DNA of 48,488 nucleotides from Spirochaetia bacterium (GTDB lineage Bacteria; Spirochaetota; Spirochaetia; DAHUYW01), in assembly GCA_030041455.1 (NCBI GenBank), contig JASHNV010000077.1, positions 1 to 48,488 on the forward strand, given 5' to 3'. Numbering within the stretch: position 1 is the stretch's first letter; every line of letters begins with the position of its first letter. Positions 1 to 10,720 of the stretch are shown here, in pieces. Both the position numbers and the translations under genes were made by a program. Below the pieces are notes generated by a model. The model saw nothing but the letters and a program-made list of their open reading frames with translations, was not told the origin of the DNA and ran no database searches.

Positions 1-4
1 GGCG

Positions 5-613
5 CTACTGCGCCTTCGAATACAGCGCCGCCACCGTGTCCCAGTTGATCACGTTGTAGAAGTTGCCGATGTACTCGGCCCTCCGGTTCTGATACTTGAG
101 ATAGTACGCGTGCTCCCAGACGTCGATCCCGAGGATCGGCGTGTCGCCCTCGCTCACCGGATTGTCCTGGTTCGGCAGGCTGTAGACGTCGAGCTTCTTG
201 TCCTTCTTGACGACAAGCCAGGCCCATCCGCTCCCGAAGCGAGTGGTCGCGGTCTGGGTGAATTTCTCCTTGAACTTGTCGAAGCTCCCGAACGCGGCGT
301 TGACGGCGTCGAGCAGCTTGCCCGAAGGCTGTCCGCCCTTGTGGGGGCCCATCATCTGCCAGAACAGCGTGTGGTTGTAGTGCCCTCCGCCGTTGTTGCG
401 CACCGCCGCGCGGCTGCTTTCCGGGACCTTCGAGAGATTCTGGAGGATCTTGACGACATCCCAATTCTCGAACTCCGTTCCCTTGACGGCGTTGTTGAGA
501 TTCGTCGTATACCCGACGTGATGCTTGTCGTGGTGAACCTGCATCGTGAGCTCGTCGATCGCGGGCTCAAGCGCGTTGTACGCGTAGGGTAGTGCCGGAG
601 TTTCAAATGCCAT
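5..613 (-). CDS. sodA: Superoxide dismutase, Mn-type (Fe/Mn family)
   Basis: Cytoplasmic enzyme that converts superoxide to oxygen and hydrogen peroxide. The 202-residue product has the normal family length. Metal ligands are visible as H27, H81 (in HYNHTLFW), D164 and H168 (in DVWEHAYY). Q149 in NQDNP and Gly-rich NNGGGHYNH favour the manganese or cambialistic type over the iron type, but metal use cannot be proven from sequence. The open frame runs much further upstream, but the ATG at 613 is preceded by AGGAG and starts the conserved [11 protein letters not shown]-terminus. A consensus-like promoter and a Fur-like box lie 40-70 bases upstream, which suggests iron or redox control. The gene is complete; its stop is at the left edge of the window. 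Confidence 0.96.
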   Translation of the reverse strand: MAFETPALPYAYNALEPAIDELTMQVHHDKHHVGYTTNLNNAVKGTEFENWDVVKILQNLSKVPESSRAAVRNNGGGHYNHTLFWQMMGPHKGGQPSGKLLDAVNAAFGSFDKFKEKFTQTATTRFGSGWAWLVVKKDKKLDVYSLPNQDNPVSEGDTPILGIDVWEHAYYLKYQNRRAEYIGNFYNVINWDTVAALYSKAQ

Positions 614-652
614 GTTCTTCTCCTCATGCGATACGTTTCGTAATTCAATCGA

Positions 653-665
653 AATGATAAGCATT
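653..665. promoter_or_regulatory. Fur-like operator overlapping the sodA -10 box
   Basis: AATGATAAGCATT matches the 13-base core of the classical Fur box (AATGATAATCATT) at 12 positions and is itself a near palindrome. It covers the -10 box of the sodA promoter, where a repressor would block RNA polymerase. The outer arms of the 19-base Fur consensus are not well matched, so a related metalloregulator is possible. Confidence 0.45.
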
Positions 666-682
666 CGAAATCGGCAGGTCAA
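654..682 (-). promoter_or_regulatory. Sigma-70-type promoter of sodA
   Basis: On the minus strand TTGACC (677-682) and TATCAT (654-659) are separated by exactly 17 bases. Each box differs from consensus at one position. A start of transcription near 647 leaves a leader of about 35 bases carrying the AGGAG ribosome site. Confidence 0.7.
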
Positions 683-1081
683 GAAGACCGCGGACGAAAG
701 CACGGCGGCCCCGCGACCCCTCCCGGGCCCGCCGGCATCGCGGAGGAGCTCGATGGAGGTCCGCGGGAAGACGGGTAGGCCGGACCGATCTTCGGGAGGC
801 GTCCGAGGAGGCGCCGCCGCCGGAGTCCGCGCCGCGGTCGAGCTCGGCACACCAGCGGATGTCCAGGAGGAGAAGCGGAGGCTTTTCGCCGCCCCGACAG
901 GGGCCCGAGGAGCCCGGCGGATTCATCCCCTGCTTTGGCGTTCTGACAACCGCGTTAAGCTGCTTTGGTCGCCGCGACGAACCGACCCGGCCGGAGGCCG
1001 GGACGTCGTCGATGATCGCTGCGCCAAGCCATCACGCCGGCCGACCGAGTGGTCGGTCCACAGACAGCTTCACCGCGAATG
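683..1081. other. Gene-free spacer between sodA and the PIN toxin
   Basis: I find no protein with a recognisable family in either strand here. Two short GC-rich hairpins are visible (stems 986-992/996-1002 and 1043-1048/1053-1058). Neither is followed by a T-run on either strand, so I do not call them terminators. Confidence 0.5.
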
Positions 1082-1528
1082 TTACGTAGCTCCGGATTCC
1101 TCGATGGGTTGCGCCACTGGAACGGTCCGAATAAAAACCTCGGGAAGAATTACCGGTAACTTCCCTTTCGGAAAGTCCTTTACGTTTCGCGTGATCACAA
1201 AGTCCATTTGGTTTTCCCGTGCACAAGTGAACTGGACGGTATCCTCAAGATCACGCGTGTCGTCTGCAATAGCAGTCTCTATTATGACGTCAGTCACCGG
1301 CAACAAAGAAACTATCTTTTTCAATTGTCGAACCAATTTCAACGCTTCCTTCTTCCCTTTCAAAGAGGAAGCAAGGTAGTGAACGTTCAAAAACGATATA
1401 GTTGAGGTAAAGGCTGCTATCTTCTTTTGTTCTGCGTAGGCCATGACAAGTGCCGCCGCTATTGAAAAGGGTTCTCGGTTGAGCAAGAAATCCAAGATTA
1501 CGTCGGAATCGAGAAAGACCTTAGTCAT
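1082..1528 (-). CDS. PIN-domain toxin (VapC-like ribonuclease)
   Basis: Predicted toxin half of a type II toxin-antitoxin pair; PIN domains are Mg-dependent ribonucleases. The 148-residue protein starts with the PIN hallmark FLDSDVILD (D7, D9) and carries further acidic residues at E95/D96 (RDLEDTVQF) and D118 (TRNVKDF). This spacing is typical of the PIN subfamily common in Bacteroidota. Its ATG at 1528 overlaps the end of the upstream antitoxin gene by 8 bases, so the two are translationally coupled. The gene is visibly poorer in G+C than its surroundings and uses AAA/GAA/TTT codons freely, which suggests it arrived by transfer. RNA target unknown. Confidence 0.85.
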   Translation of the reverse strand: MTKVFLDSDVILDFLLNREPFSIAAALVMAYAEQKKIAAFTSTISFLNVHYLASSLKGKKEALKLVRQLKKIVSLLPVTDVIIETAIADDTRDLEDTVQFTCARENQMDFVITRNVKDFPKGKLPVILPEVFIRTVPVAQPIEESGAT

Positions 1529-1805
1529 GCAGGTATTTCTTGGTTAGGTATTCTCGTCTGATTTTCTTTTCGTCAATCCTCGAATTCCCGCTCGTTCTGA
1601 GAGAACCAAACAGACTTCTTGTTAATGGCGGCCACGTCCGTGGGTCCGCCGAAATTGTGGCCCGTTCGGTCTCGGTAAGCTGTTTGAGGTAAACCTCGAC
1701 CAGCGCCGAAATGGACGTGTTGTGAGAGGCTGCGTATGATTTGGCGCGACCGACCACGTTTGGATCCACAGTTAGGGTGAGTTTTGTCGATTTCCCTTCA
1801 GGCAT
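1521..1805 (-). CDS. Ribbon-helix-helix antitoxin (DUF6364-like)
   Basis: Predicted antitoxin partner of the PIN protein downstream. The 94 residues begin with a basic beta strand (KLTLTVDPNVVGRAK) followed by helices containing NTSISALVEVYLKQL, the usual layout of an RHH DNA-binding antitoxin that represses its own operon. The C-terminal half is charged and probably wraps the toxin. The stop codon TAA overlaps the toxin start. There is no Shine-Dalgarno sequence before ATG 1805, and the best promoter places transcription start almost on the ATG, so the message may be leaderless. Low G+C like its partner. Confidence 0.8.
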   Translation of the reverse strand: MPEGKSTKLTLTVDPNVVGRAKSYAASHNTSISALVEVYLKQLTETERATISADPRTWPPLTRSLFGSLRTSGNSRIDEKKIRREYLTKKYLHD

Positions 1806-1811
1806 ACGTGT

Positions 1812-1840
1812 AATCTATCACAATTCCGCACGTGTGACAA
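1812..1840 (-). promoter_or_regulatory. Candidate promoter of the PIN antitoxin operon
   Basis: Minus strand TTGTCA (1835-1840), 17-base spacer, TAGATT (1812-1817). Transcription would begin near 1805, essentially at the antitoxin ATG. Short inverted motifs around CACGTG (1829-1834) could serve as the antitoxin operator, but this is a guess. Confidence 0.45.
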
Positions 1841-1846
1841 CCGGAA

Positions 1847-2290
1847 TTGACGTCGTCGTACGATAAAATCCTCACTGAACGAACGGAGCCGTCGGGTATG
1901 GGCGGCGACAGAAGCCCGGGGCTGGGCCGCGGCGGCATCGCCCTCGTCGCACGAACGACCGGCATCTCCTCCTCGACGATCGATCGAGGACTGAACGAAC
2001 TGGAGTCAGGCGAGAGTGCCGGCGCCGGGCATGTACGTCGAGCCGGAGGGGGCAGAGAGAAGTCTCTCCAAAAGAATCCGACGCTGCTCACTGATTTGGA
2101 AATCCTCGTGGAGCCGACGGCGTCGGGAGAGACCCGGAAAGTGCATTGCGTTAGACCGCGAAGAGTGTGCGTGCCTTGGCCGAGGAATTACGGTCTCAGC
2201 ACCACGAAGTCAGCTACCAACGTGGACAGCGACCGCAGATTCAATCCTTGAGAAGATCAAACGACGTTCTCAAGCTATCTCTGAGACGGG
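1847..2290 (+). pseudogene. Decayed ISAzo13-family transposase fragment
   Basis: Reading from about 1847 the frame shows LGRGGIALVARTTGIS, STIDRGLNELESGE, VRRAGGGREKSLQKNPTLLTDLE and LVEPTASGE, in the order seen in the N-terminal helix-turn-helix region of ISAzo13-type transposases. Around 2150-2167 the match moves to another frame (VRALAEELRSQHHEVSYQR), the next conserved block of that family. The catalytic C-terminal two thirds is missing. The element is therefore a frameshifted, truncated relic with no capacity to transpose. I could not locate terminal repeats. It ends next to the leuB stop codon, close to the block that is duplicated at 5472-5579. Confidence 0.7.
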
Positions 2291-2293
2291 ACA

Positions 2294-4465
<2,172 letters not shown>

Positions 4466-4482
4466 TCATATGGGAGGTCAAT

Positions 4483-4713
4483 ATGGGCAAGTCCACTATC
4501 GTTTCTGACCCTGAGGTCATGATGGGGAAGCCGGTAGTCGCGGGAACCAGGATCACTGTTGAGTATATTCTAGAGGAGCTCGCCCACGGGCAGCCGATCG
4601 ATACACTTGTGGCCTCTCACCCTACCTTGACGCGCGAGGGAGTGCTGGCGGCACTGGAGTACGCCGCCAAAGTGCTGCGGCTAGACGTTGTGGAACCCAT
4701 AGAGACTCCGTGA
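4483..4713 (+). CDS. DUF433 antitoxin-like protein
   Basis: Small 76-residue protein of the DUF433 family, a winged-helix-like DNA-binding fold that is regularly paired with DUF5615 proteins as a probable toxin-antitoxin module. Recognised by IVSDPEVMMGKPVVAGTRI followed by VEYILEELAHGQ and an AALEYAAKV helix. ATG 4483 has GGGAGG five bases upstream. It is followed within two bases by the DUF5615 gene. The start of a longer frame through the reductase is antisense-like shadow and is not used. Likely role: antitoxin and autorepressor. Function is by family association only. Confidence 0.88.
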   Translation: MGKSTIVSDPEVMMGKPVVAGTRITVEYILEELAHGQPIDTLVASHPTLTREGVLAALEYAAKVLRLDVVEPIETP

Positions 4714-4714
4714 C

Positions 4715-5077
4715 GTGAATCAGGCCTTCCTCGCTGACGAAAACGTTGAGATGGATGTCGTTGATCGGCTCAAGTCGCTGGGTCACATCGCAGTACACGC
4801 CTCCGAGCTGTCTCCAGGCCGCCTCGACACCGCGGTACTGCAAGCAGCATTTCAGGCCGGGCAGATTCTCATCACGAACGACAAGGACTTCGGAGAGCTT
4901 GTCTTCCGAAAGCATCATCGCTCCGCCGGCGTTATCCTCCTTCGGTTGCCCGGTAGACCTCCAGCCATCAAGGCTCGACTGGTTGCTGATACCATCCAGC
5001 GCTACAGCGGAGAGCTCCTGGGTGCGTTCGTGGTGATAGGGCCTCGAACAATCCGGTTGAGGAGAGTGCCGGACTGA
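4715..5077 (+). CDS. DUF5615 PIN-like toxin
   Basis: Predicted PIN-like (Mut7-C-related) nuclease, the usual partner of DUF433. The 120 residues open with FLADENVEMDVVDRL, containing the first acidic pair. They continue with ILITNDKDFGELVF, the second acidic cluster, and GVILLRLPG, all hallmarks of DUF5615. The start is GTG 4715, one base after the stop of the DUF433 gene, which implies translational coupling; no separate ribosome site is evident. Whether it is a true RNase toxin has been shown for few members of this family. Confidence 0.85.
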   Translation: MNQAFLADENVEMDVVDRLKSLGHIAVHASELSPGRLDTAVLQAAFQAGQILITNDKDFGELVFRKHHRSAGVILLRLPGRPPAIKARLVADTIQRYSGELLGAFVVIGPRTIRLRRVPD

Positions 5078-5591
5078 AACGCCACCGAAGGGGACGCTTC
5101 CCTCGATCGGGGGCGGTAGTGTTCCCGTTAAGTATCCGGCCGCCACTTCGAGTCCGGCCGGGGGACCTCGACCCTTCGCTCCTGGAATGAAACAATAAAC
5201 AGGATCGGTTGATATCCGCTACGTAGGAATCTTCCGGCGATCGTAGACTGAGGTCTTGGAGAACCTCCTTCGAAGATCGGCGGCGACATCGTAAGCGCTC
5301 GGATGGGGGCGTTGGTGTGGAAGGACCCTATCGGACGAGCAATTGATCAGGGGTCACGATAGTCAGCAAAAGTGCGACGAGATCGTCTCGTGTGTTTGCT
5401 GCCGGCAGTCGGTCGAAGACAAATCGCAGGCAGTGATAGGGCTCGAGTCTGTTGCTGCGAGCTGACACCACGCCGTCCGACGGGTGCTCGACGAAGGCTA
5501 TCGCACCGCCGATATCATGAGCGAGGGCATGCGCCGGGTCGGGATCGCCGAGATCGGCGACCTGATCCTGAAGGCGGTCGCCTCTTTATGA
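5078..5591. other. Gene-free stretch holding only the leuB relic
   Basis: Apart from the 108-base leuB repeat at 5472-5579 I see no coding region, RNA gene or clear regulatory element. The piece between 5160 and 5460 is less G+C-rich than the neighbouring genes and looks like non-coding debris. Confidence 0.5.
5472..5579 (+). repeat. leuB 3'-end repeat, copy B (relic)
   Basis: Second copy of the leuB C-terminal coding block, on the opposite strand to leuB, 104 of 108 bases identical to 2303-2410. It reads [19 protein letters not shown], then [14 protein letters not shown], and then runs into a different tail with a stop. There is no start codon or leuB sequence upstream, so it is a non-functional fragment left by duplication or rearrangement. 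Confidence 0.93.
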
Positions 5592-5888
5592 CTAGCCGTG
5601 GCGCGCGGGCGCCCTCTGCCAGGTCACGAGCGCGACGGCGACGAGGTGCTTGCAGAAGAGCTCCGGCCGTTTCGTGCAGGTGCATTTCCAGCCGAGACCC
5701 CGATCGCTTGAGACGAGCTCGACGCGCCGGGCGACGCCGCCTGCGACGCGCGCGCTCACCCTTAAGGGGCCGAAGGCGTCGATCTCGACGCCTCCGCGCT
5801 CCGCGATCTCGGCTCCGAGCCTGAGATTCGACGGCAGCGCCAATTTTCGCAGGCGCTCGCTCTCGACGAGATCGGCAACCGACTCCAT
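5592..5888 (-). CDS. SWIM zinc-finger protein
   Basis: A 98-residue protein with a C-terminal SWIM zinc-binding motif: C69-x-C71, then C79-x-H81 (KCTCTKRPELFCKHLVAVAL). SWIM domains bind DNA or protein; free-standing short ones are of unknown function. The ATG at 5888 is chosen because GGAGGAGGT lies four bases upstream; an in-frame ATG at 5921 has no ribosome site. It is transcribed divergently from the first nuo operon and ends facing the leuB relic. No neighbour suggests a pathway. Confidence 0.8.
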   Translation of the reverse strand: MESVADLVESERLRKLALPSNLRLGAEIAERGGVEIDAFGPLRVSARVAGGVARRVELVSSDRGLGWKCTCTKRPELFCKHLVAVALVTWQRAPARHG

Positions 5889-5914
5889 CCGTACCTCCTC
5901 CAAACTGCCGGTTA

Positions 5915-5945
5915 TTGACACAACGGGCGAATCCGTTTACATAAT
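5915..5945 (+). promoter_or_regulatory. Candidate sigma-70-type promoter of nuo operon 1
   Basis: TTGACA (5915-5920, perfect) followed after 19 bases by CATAAT (5940-5945); a TACATA hexamer at the preferred 17-base spacing (5938-5943) overlaps it. It lies in the 236-base gap before nuoA1 and would give a leader of about 170 bases. Confidence 0.5.
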
Positions 5946-6124
5946 CTTCACGATGGCGTGGGGATTATACCACCGCTGTCGATGTGGCTCGAGAATCGAA
6001 TCACCCCGGAGCCTCTTTCATTCATGCGGGTGCGTTCGGGTCGCGAGCAGGTGCCCAGGACGCCTTTGCCGCAGAATCTTCCGCAACGGGCCGCCCTGCT
6101 TGAGTTTCAGGAAGTTCAAACGGT

Positions 6125-6529
6125 ATGGAACGAGTCACGGCGTATCTGGTGCCCGTATGGGCAATTGGGATCTTTTTTGTTTTTATCCTCATCGTGGTCG
6201 CAATCTTCCTCGTGGTGCCCCCGCTTCTCGGCGAGAGACACCGCGAGCGGGCGACGGATCTCGCCTACGAGTCCGGAATCGTTTCGACGGGGACCGCGCG
6301 CCTGCGGGTCGACGTTCAGTTCTACCTCGTCGGCGTCATTTTCCTGATCTTCGATATCGAGACCGCGTTCGTGCTCGCGTGGGCCGTCGCCTTCAAGCGG
6401 CTCGGATGGGCGGGGTTCATCGAGATTTTCATATTCATCGGCATGCTCGCGCTCGTGCTCGTCTACCTGTCGCGCTCAGGCGCCCTTGATTGGCGGCGCA
6501 AGAGCCCCGCCGGAAGGAGAGCGCCGTGA
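6125..6529 (+). CDS. nuoA: NADH-quinone oxidoreductase subunit A (copy 1)
   Basis: Small three-helix membrane subunit of complex I that lines the quinone cavity together with NuoH and NuoJ. The 134-residue sequence has the conserved YESG loop followed by [19 protein letters not shown], the helix with the D and E needed for coupling. It is the first gene of operon 1. The TGA stop overlaps the GTG start of nuoB1 (GTGA), so translation is coupled. The basic C-terminal tail after DWRRK is short and variable in the family. Confidence 0.95.
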   Translation: MERVTAYLVPVWAIGIFFVFILIVVAIFLVVPPLLGERHRERATDLAYESGIVSTGTARLRVDVQFYLVGVIFLIFDIETAFVLAWAVAFKRLGWAGFIEIFIFIGMLALVLVYLSRSGALDWRRKSPAGRRAP

Positions 6530-7197
6530 GGAAGGCGGGAAGGGACGCCGAGGGACCGAACGGGAGCGAGGGCCGGGCCCCGGGCGGCATGGACTACACG
6601 CTCACCCGGGACACCAACCCCGGCAAGATCCTGAAAGACAGCGTAATCCTCGCCAAGCTCCAGGACCTCGTCGCCTGGTCGCGAAAGTACTCGATCTGGC
6701 CCTTCAACTTCGGGCTGTCCTGTTGCTACGTCGAGATGGCCACCTCCCTCACGAGCAGGTTCGACATCGCGCGCTTCGGCTCGGAGGTCATCCGCGGCAC
6801 TCCGCGCGAGGCGGACCTCCTCATCGTCGCGGGGACGGTGTTCATCAAGATCGCGCCGGTCATCCGGCAGCTGTACGAGCAGATGATGGAGCCGCGCTGG
6901 GTGATCTGCATGGGATCGTGCGCCAACTCTGGCGGCATGTACGACATCTACAGCGTCGTCCAGGGGGTGGACAAGTTCCTTCCGGTCGACGTGTACGTCC
7001 CCGGCTGCCCGCCGCGGCCCGAGGCCTTCATGGAAGGTCTCGTCATGCTCACCGAGAGCGTCGGACGGGAGCGGCGGCCCCTCTCCTGGGTCATCGGCCC
7101 GCAGGGCGTGGAGAGGCCGGAGAGCCCCTCGCACCGGGAGCTCAAGCGCGAGCGGCGACTGCGCGCGACCACCTTGAGGAGCCCCGATGAAGTCTGA
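6526..7197 (+). CDS. nuoB: NADH-quinone oxidoreductase subunit B (copy 1)
   Basis: Connecting-arm subunit carrying cluster N2, the last Fe-S centre before quinone. Ligands are C66 and C67 (LSCCYVE), C132 (GSCANSGG) and C161 (PGCPPRPE). The GTG at 6526, with GGAAGGAGA upstream and overlapping the nuoA stop, is taken as the start and gives 223 residues. An ATG at 6589 would give the shorter family-typical N-terminus and cannot be excluded. The C-terminal [13 protein letters not shown] matches the E. coli-type protein. Its end overlaps nuoCD1 by 11 bases. Confidence 0.95.
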   Translation: MRKAGRDAEGPNGSEGRAPGGMDYTLTRDTNPGKILKDSVILAKLQDLVAWSRKYSIWPFNFGLSCCYVEMATSLTSRFDIARFGSEVIRGTPREADLLIVAGTVFIKIAPVIRQLYEQMMEPRWVICMGSCANSGGMYDIYSVVQGVDKFLPVDVYVPGCPPRPEAFMEGLVMLTESVGRERRPLSWVIGPQGVERPESPSHRELKRERRLRATTLRSPDEV

Positions 7198-8947
7198 CGC
7201 GCTGGTCTTCTCCGATGTCGCGGGCGACCTCGCGACGCGCTTCCCGGGAGTGCCCCTCCTCGCCCAGCAGACGCGCGACGATTTCCCGACGATCTGGGTG
7301 CCTCGAGAGTCGATCGTCCCGGTTCTCGGCTTCCTGAAGAACGAGGCGAGCCAGCCCTTCAGGCTTCTCTTCGATCTCACCGCGATCGACGAGCGGCATC
7401 GCGCCCACCGCGAGGGCCAGCCCGAGAGCGACTTCACCGTCGTCTACCACCTCATGTCGTTCGAGCGGAACCAGGACGTCAGGCTGAAAGTCGCGCTCTC
7501 AGGAGACTACCCGAGGATCCCCTCCTGCGTTTCGGTTTTCCCGAACGCCAACTGGTACGAGCGCGAAGTATGGGACATGTTCGGCGTGAGCTTCGAGGGC
7601 CATCCCCATCTCAAGCGCATTCTCATGCCGGCCACCTGGAGCGGCCACCCCCTGCGAAAGGAGCACCCGGCGCGCGCGACGGAGATGGGACAGTTCACGC
7701 TGCCCGACGCCCGGGAGGTCGCCGAGCAGGAGGCGCTCCGCTTCGATCCGGCGGAGTGGGGCATGAAAGAACGGAGCGAGGACTCCGACTACATGTTCCT
7801 CAACATGGGGCCCCATCATCCCGGCACCCACGGCCTTCTCAGGATCGCCCTCCAGCTCGACGGCGAGGAGATCGTCGACTGCGTTCCCGAGATCGGTTTT
7901 CACCATCGGGGCGCCGAGAAAATGGCCGAGCGGCAGACCTACCATACCTTCATTCCCTACACCGACCGCATCGACTACCTCGGCGGAGTCATGAACAACC
8001 TCGCCTACGTGCTCGCCGTCGAGAGGCTCGCCGGAATCCGGGTGCCGGAACGCGCCGAGGTGATCAGGGTCATGCTCGCCGAGTTTTTCCGCATCTCCAG
8101 CCACCTCGTCTGGTACGGGACCTTCGCGCAGGACACCGGGATGATGTCGCCGACCTTTTACATGTTCAACGACCGCGAGCGGGTGTTTCGCATCGTCCAG
8201 TCGATCACCGGCGGCCGCATGCACCCGAGTTGGTTTCGCATCGGCGGGGTCGCCCAGGACCTGCCGCGCGGGTGGGACACGCTCGTGCGGGAGTTTCTCG
8301 ACTACATGCCGAAGCGCCTCGCCGAGTACGACAAGAGCGTCATGAAGAACAGCATCTTCAAGGCGCGGGGCCGCGACGTCGGCGTCTACACCACCGAGGA
8401 GGCGATCGAGTGGGGGGTCACCGGCGCGGGCCTGCGCGCGACCGGCTACGAGTGGGACTTCCGAAAGAAGCGCCCCTATTCGGGCTACGAGCGGTTCGAG
8501 TTCGACGTGCCGATCGCGACGCACGGCGACTCCTACGACCGCGCGAGGGTGCGCGTCGAGGAGATCCGGCAGTCCCTCCGAATCATCGAGCAGTGTCTCA
8601 ACAACATGCCGGCAGGCGATTACAAGGCCGACCATCCCCTGAGCACCCCGCCGCGCAAGGAGCGCACGATGAGGGACATCGAGACGCTCATCAGCCACTT
8701 CGTCGGCGTCGCCTGGGGTCCCGTCATGCCCGCCGGCGAGGCCTGCTTCCCGATCGAGGCGACCAAGGGATGCAACAGCTATTACATCGTGAGCGACGAG
8801 AATACGAACTCCTACCGAACCCGGATCCGCACGCCCTCCTTCGCGCACCTTCAAATGGTGCCGCAGATCAGCAGGGGGCTCCTCGTCGCCGATCTCATCA
8901 TCGTTCTCGGAAGCGTCGATTTCGTGCTCGCGGACGTGGACCGGTAG
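7187..8947 (+). CDS. nuoCD: NADH-quinone oxidoreductase fused subunits C and D (copy 1)
   Basis: Fusion of the 30-kDa (NuoC) and 49-kDa (NuoD) subunits of the connecting arm; the D part forms the quinone-reduction site with NuoB. NuoC occupies about residues 1-190, with its signature [13 protein letters not shown] at 121-133. NuoD follows from about 200, with GPHHPGTHG at 208-216 containing the His next to the quinone head group and [11 protein letters not shown] after it. The 586 residues compare with about 600 in E. coli, which has the same fusion. The start overlaps the end of nuoB1. Confidence 0.96.
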   Translation: MKSDALVFSDVAGDLATRFPGVPLLAQQTRDDFPTIWVPRESIVPVLGFLKNEASQPFRLLFDLTAIDERHRAHREGQPESDFTVVYHLMSFERNQDVRLKVALSGDYPRIPSCVSVFPNANWYEREVWDMFGVSFEGHPHLKRILMPATWSGHPLRKEHPARATEMGQFTLPDAREVAEQEALRFDPAEWGMKERSEDSDYMFLNMGPHHPGTHGLLRIALQLDGEEIVDCVPEIGFHHRGAEKMAERQTYHTFIPYTDRIDYLGGVMNNLAYVLAVERLAGIRVPERAEVIRVMLAEFFRISSHLVWYGTFAQDTGMMSPTFYMFNDRERVFRIVQSITGGRMHPSWFRIGGVAQDLPRGWDTLVREFLDYMPKRLAEYDKSVMKNSIFKARGRDVGVYTTEEAIEWGVTGAGLRATGYEWDFRKKRPYSGYERFEFDVPIATHGDSYDRARVRVEEIRQSLRIIEQCLNNMPAGDYKADHPLSTPPRKERTMRDIETLISHFVGVAWGPVMPAGEACFPIEATKGCNSYYIVSDENTNSYRTRIRTPSFAHLQMVPQISRGLLVADLIIVLGSVDFVLADVDR

Positions 8948-8959
8948 AGGAAAGGCATC

Positions 8960-9436
8960 ATGCTGAGCGATACGGAGAGACAAGAGATCGATAGCGAGAT
9001 CCGCCACGCGCCCGCGAAAAGCGCGGTCGCGATCGACGCGCTCAAGATCGTCCAGAGGGAGCGCGGCTGGATCTCCGGAGACGCCATCAAGGACATCGCG
9101 AGACACCTCGAGATGACGCCCGACGAGCTCGACGGGGTGGCGACCTTCTACAACCGGATCTTTCGCAAGCCCGTCGGCAGGCACGTGATCGAGGTATGCG
9201 ACAGCATCTCCTGCTGGGTGATGGGAAGCGACTCGATCAAGGACATCCTCGCCCGCAGGCTCGGCGTCGGCGAGGGCGGAACGACCCCCGACGGGCGGTT
9301 CACGCTGCTCCCGGTCGACTGCCTCGGCGCCTGCCATCGGGCTCCCGCCGCCGTCGTCGACGGAGAGCTCCACGGCGAGCTCGACGAGGCGAAGCTCGAC
9401 GAGATGCTCGGCGAGCTTCGCGCGAAGGAGCCGTAG
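8960..9436 (+). CDS. nuoE: NADH-quinone oxidoreductase subunit E (copy 1)
   Basis: Thioredoxin-fold subunit of the NADH-dehydrogenase module carrying the off-path [2Fe-2S] cluster N1a. Ligands appear as the two cysteines of CDSISC and the two of CLGAC. The N-terminal helical bundle includes ALKIVQRERGWIS and the family motif GVATFYNRIFRKPVGRH. The 158-residue length is normal. ATG 8960 lies 12 bases after the nuoCD1 stop with AGAGGAAAGG upstream. The following nuoF1 GTG begins directly after this stop. Confidence 0.95.
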   Translation: MLSDTERQEIDSEIRHAPAKSAVAIDALKIVQRERGWISGDAIKDIARHLEMTPDELDGVATFYNRIFRKPVGRHVIEVCDSISCWVMGSDSIKDILARRLGVGEGGTTPDGRFTLLPVDCLGACHRAPAAVVDGELHGELDEAKLDEMLGELRAKEP

Positions 9437-10720
9437 GTGGAGACTCCGCTCACGGGCAACATCCGGCCGGATCGGGAGCCGCCCAGCCTCAAAGAGTACG
9501 AGAAGAGCGGCGGGTACCGAGCCCTCGCCCGCGTCGTCTCGGGCCTCGCCCCCGCGGAGGTCACCGCGATCGTCAAGGACTCGACGCTCATGGGACGCGG
9601 GGGCGCCGGTTTCCCCACCGGTCTGAAGTGGAGCTTCGTTCCGATGGGCGTGGACGCGCCCCCCGGGCCGCGCTACCTCGTCGCGAACGCCGACGAGATG
9701 GAGCCCGGCACCTTCAAGGACCGCGTTCTCATGGAGGGCGATCCTCACCAGCTCGTCGAGGGGATGATCATCTCCGCCTACGCCATCCAGGCGACCACCG
9801 CCTTCATCTTCCTCCGCGCGGACTACGACCTCGCGGAGAAGCGCCTGAAGAGGGCGGTCGCCGAGGCCTACGAGGCGGGATACCTCGGGAAAAACATCAT
9901 GCGGAGCGCCTACAGCCTCGAGATGTACGTGCACGTGAGCGCCGGGCGCTACATCTGCGGCGAGGAGACCGCGCTCCTCAACTCGCTTGAGGGAAAGCGC
10001 GCGATTCCCCGGGCGAGGCCCCCCTTTCCGCAGGTCTCGGGCCTCTTCGGCAAGCCGACCGTCGTCGACAACGTCGAGACGCTGTGCAACGTGCCGCACA
10101 TTCTCGCGAACGGCGCCGAATGGTACAAGTCGCTCAGCTTGACGGCGATCGGCGGAACGAAGATGTACGGCGTGAGCGGCCGCGTGAATCGGCCGGGCTG
10201 GTGGGAGCTTCCGATGGGAACCACGGTCCGCGAGATCGTCGAGGTGCACGCCGGCGGCATGAGGCCGGGCTACGCGCTGCGCGGGCTCCTGCCCGGGGGC
10301 GCCTCCACCGACTTTCTCGTCGAGCAGCACCTCGACACTCCCATGGACTTCACCTCGATCCCGAAGGTGGGCAGCCGCATGGGAACCGGGACGATGATCA
10401 TTCTCGACGGCAAGACCTGCCCGGTCGCGTTCGTTCTCAACCTCCTCAAGTTCTTCGCCCACGAGTCGTGCGGCTGGTGCACCCCGTGCCGCGAAGGGCT
10501 TCCGTGGGTGGCGCGGATCGTGAAGGCGATCGAGGAGGGGCAGGGCGAGGCGCGCGATCTCTCGGTGCTCGAGGAGCATTGCGTCGCGCTCGCGCCCGGG
10601 CGAACCTTCTGCGCCCTCGCCCCGGGCGCGGTCGAGCCGCTGCAGAGCGCTCTGAAATATTTCCGGGAAGACTTCGAGCGCCACATCAAGGAACGGGGAT
10701 GCCCCTGGAGGGCCGCGTGA
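9437..10720 (+). CDS. nuoF: NADH-quinone oxidoreductase subunit F (copy 1)
   Basis: Site of NADH oxidation: binds NADH and FMN and holds the [4Fe-4S] cluster N3. The FMN/NADH loop GRGGAGFPTG is at 53-62. CGEETAL at 174-180 keeps the Glu (E177) that in E. coli selects NADH over NADPH. Cluster ligands are C345, C348 and C351 (SCGWCTPC) and C392 (FCALAPGA). The 427-residue length is usual. The start is GTG 9437, immediately after the nuoE1 stop, and the end overlaps nuoG1 as GTGA. Confidence 0.96.
   Translation: METPLTGNIRPDREPPSLKEYEKSGGYRALARVVSGLAPAEVTAIVKDSTLMGRGGAGFPTGLKWSFVPMGVDAPPGPRYLVANADEMEPGTFKDRVLMEGDPHQLVEGMIISAYAIQATTAFIFLRADYDLAEKRLKRAVAEAYEAGYLGKNIMRSAYSLEMYVHVSAGRYICGEETALLNSLEGKRAIPRARPPFPQVSGLFGKPTVVDNVETLCNVPHILANGAEWYKSLSLTAIGGTKMYGVSGRVNRPGWWELPMGTTVREIVEVHAGGMRPGYALRGLLPGGASTDFLVEQHLDTPMDFTSIPKVGSRMGTGTMIILDGKTCPVAFVLNLLKFFAHESCGWCTPCREGLPWVARIVKAIEEGQGEARDLSVLEEHCVALAPGRTFCALAPGAVEPLQSALKYFREDFERHIKERGCPWRAA

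Noticed and set aside
986-1058. Two hairpins downstream of the PIN toxin as terminators
   Set aside because: Neither has a T-run, and such short GC stems arise easily in this base composition.
6490-6525. TTG at 6490 as start of nuoB1
   Set aside because: GTG 6526 has a strong ribosome site and the typical GTGA overlap with nuoA1.
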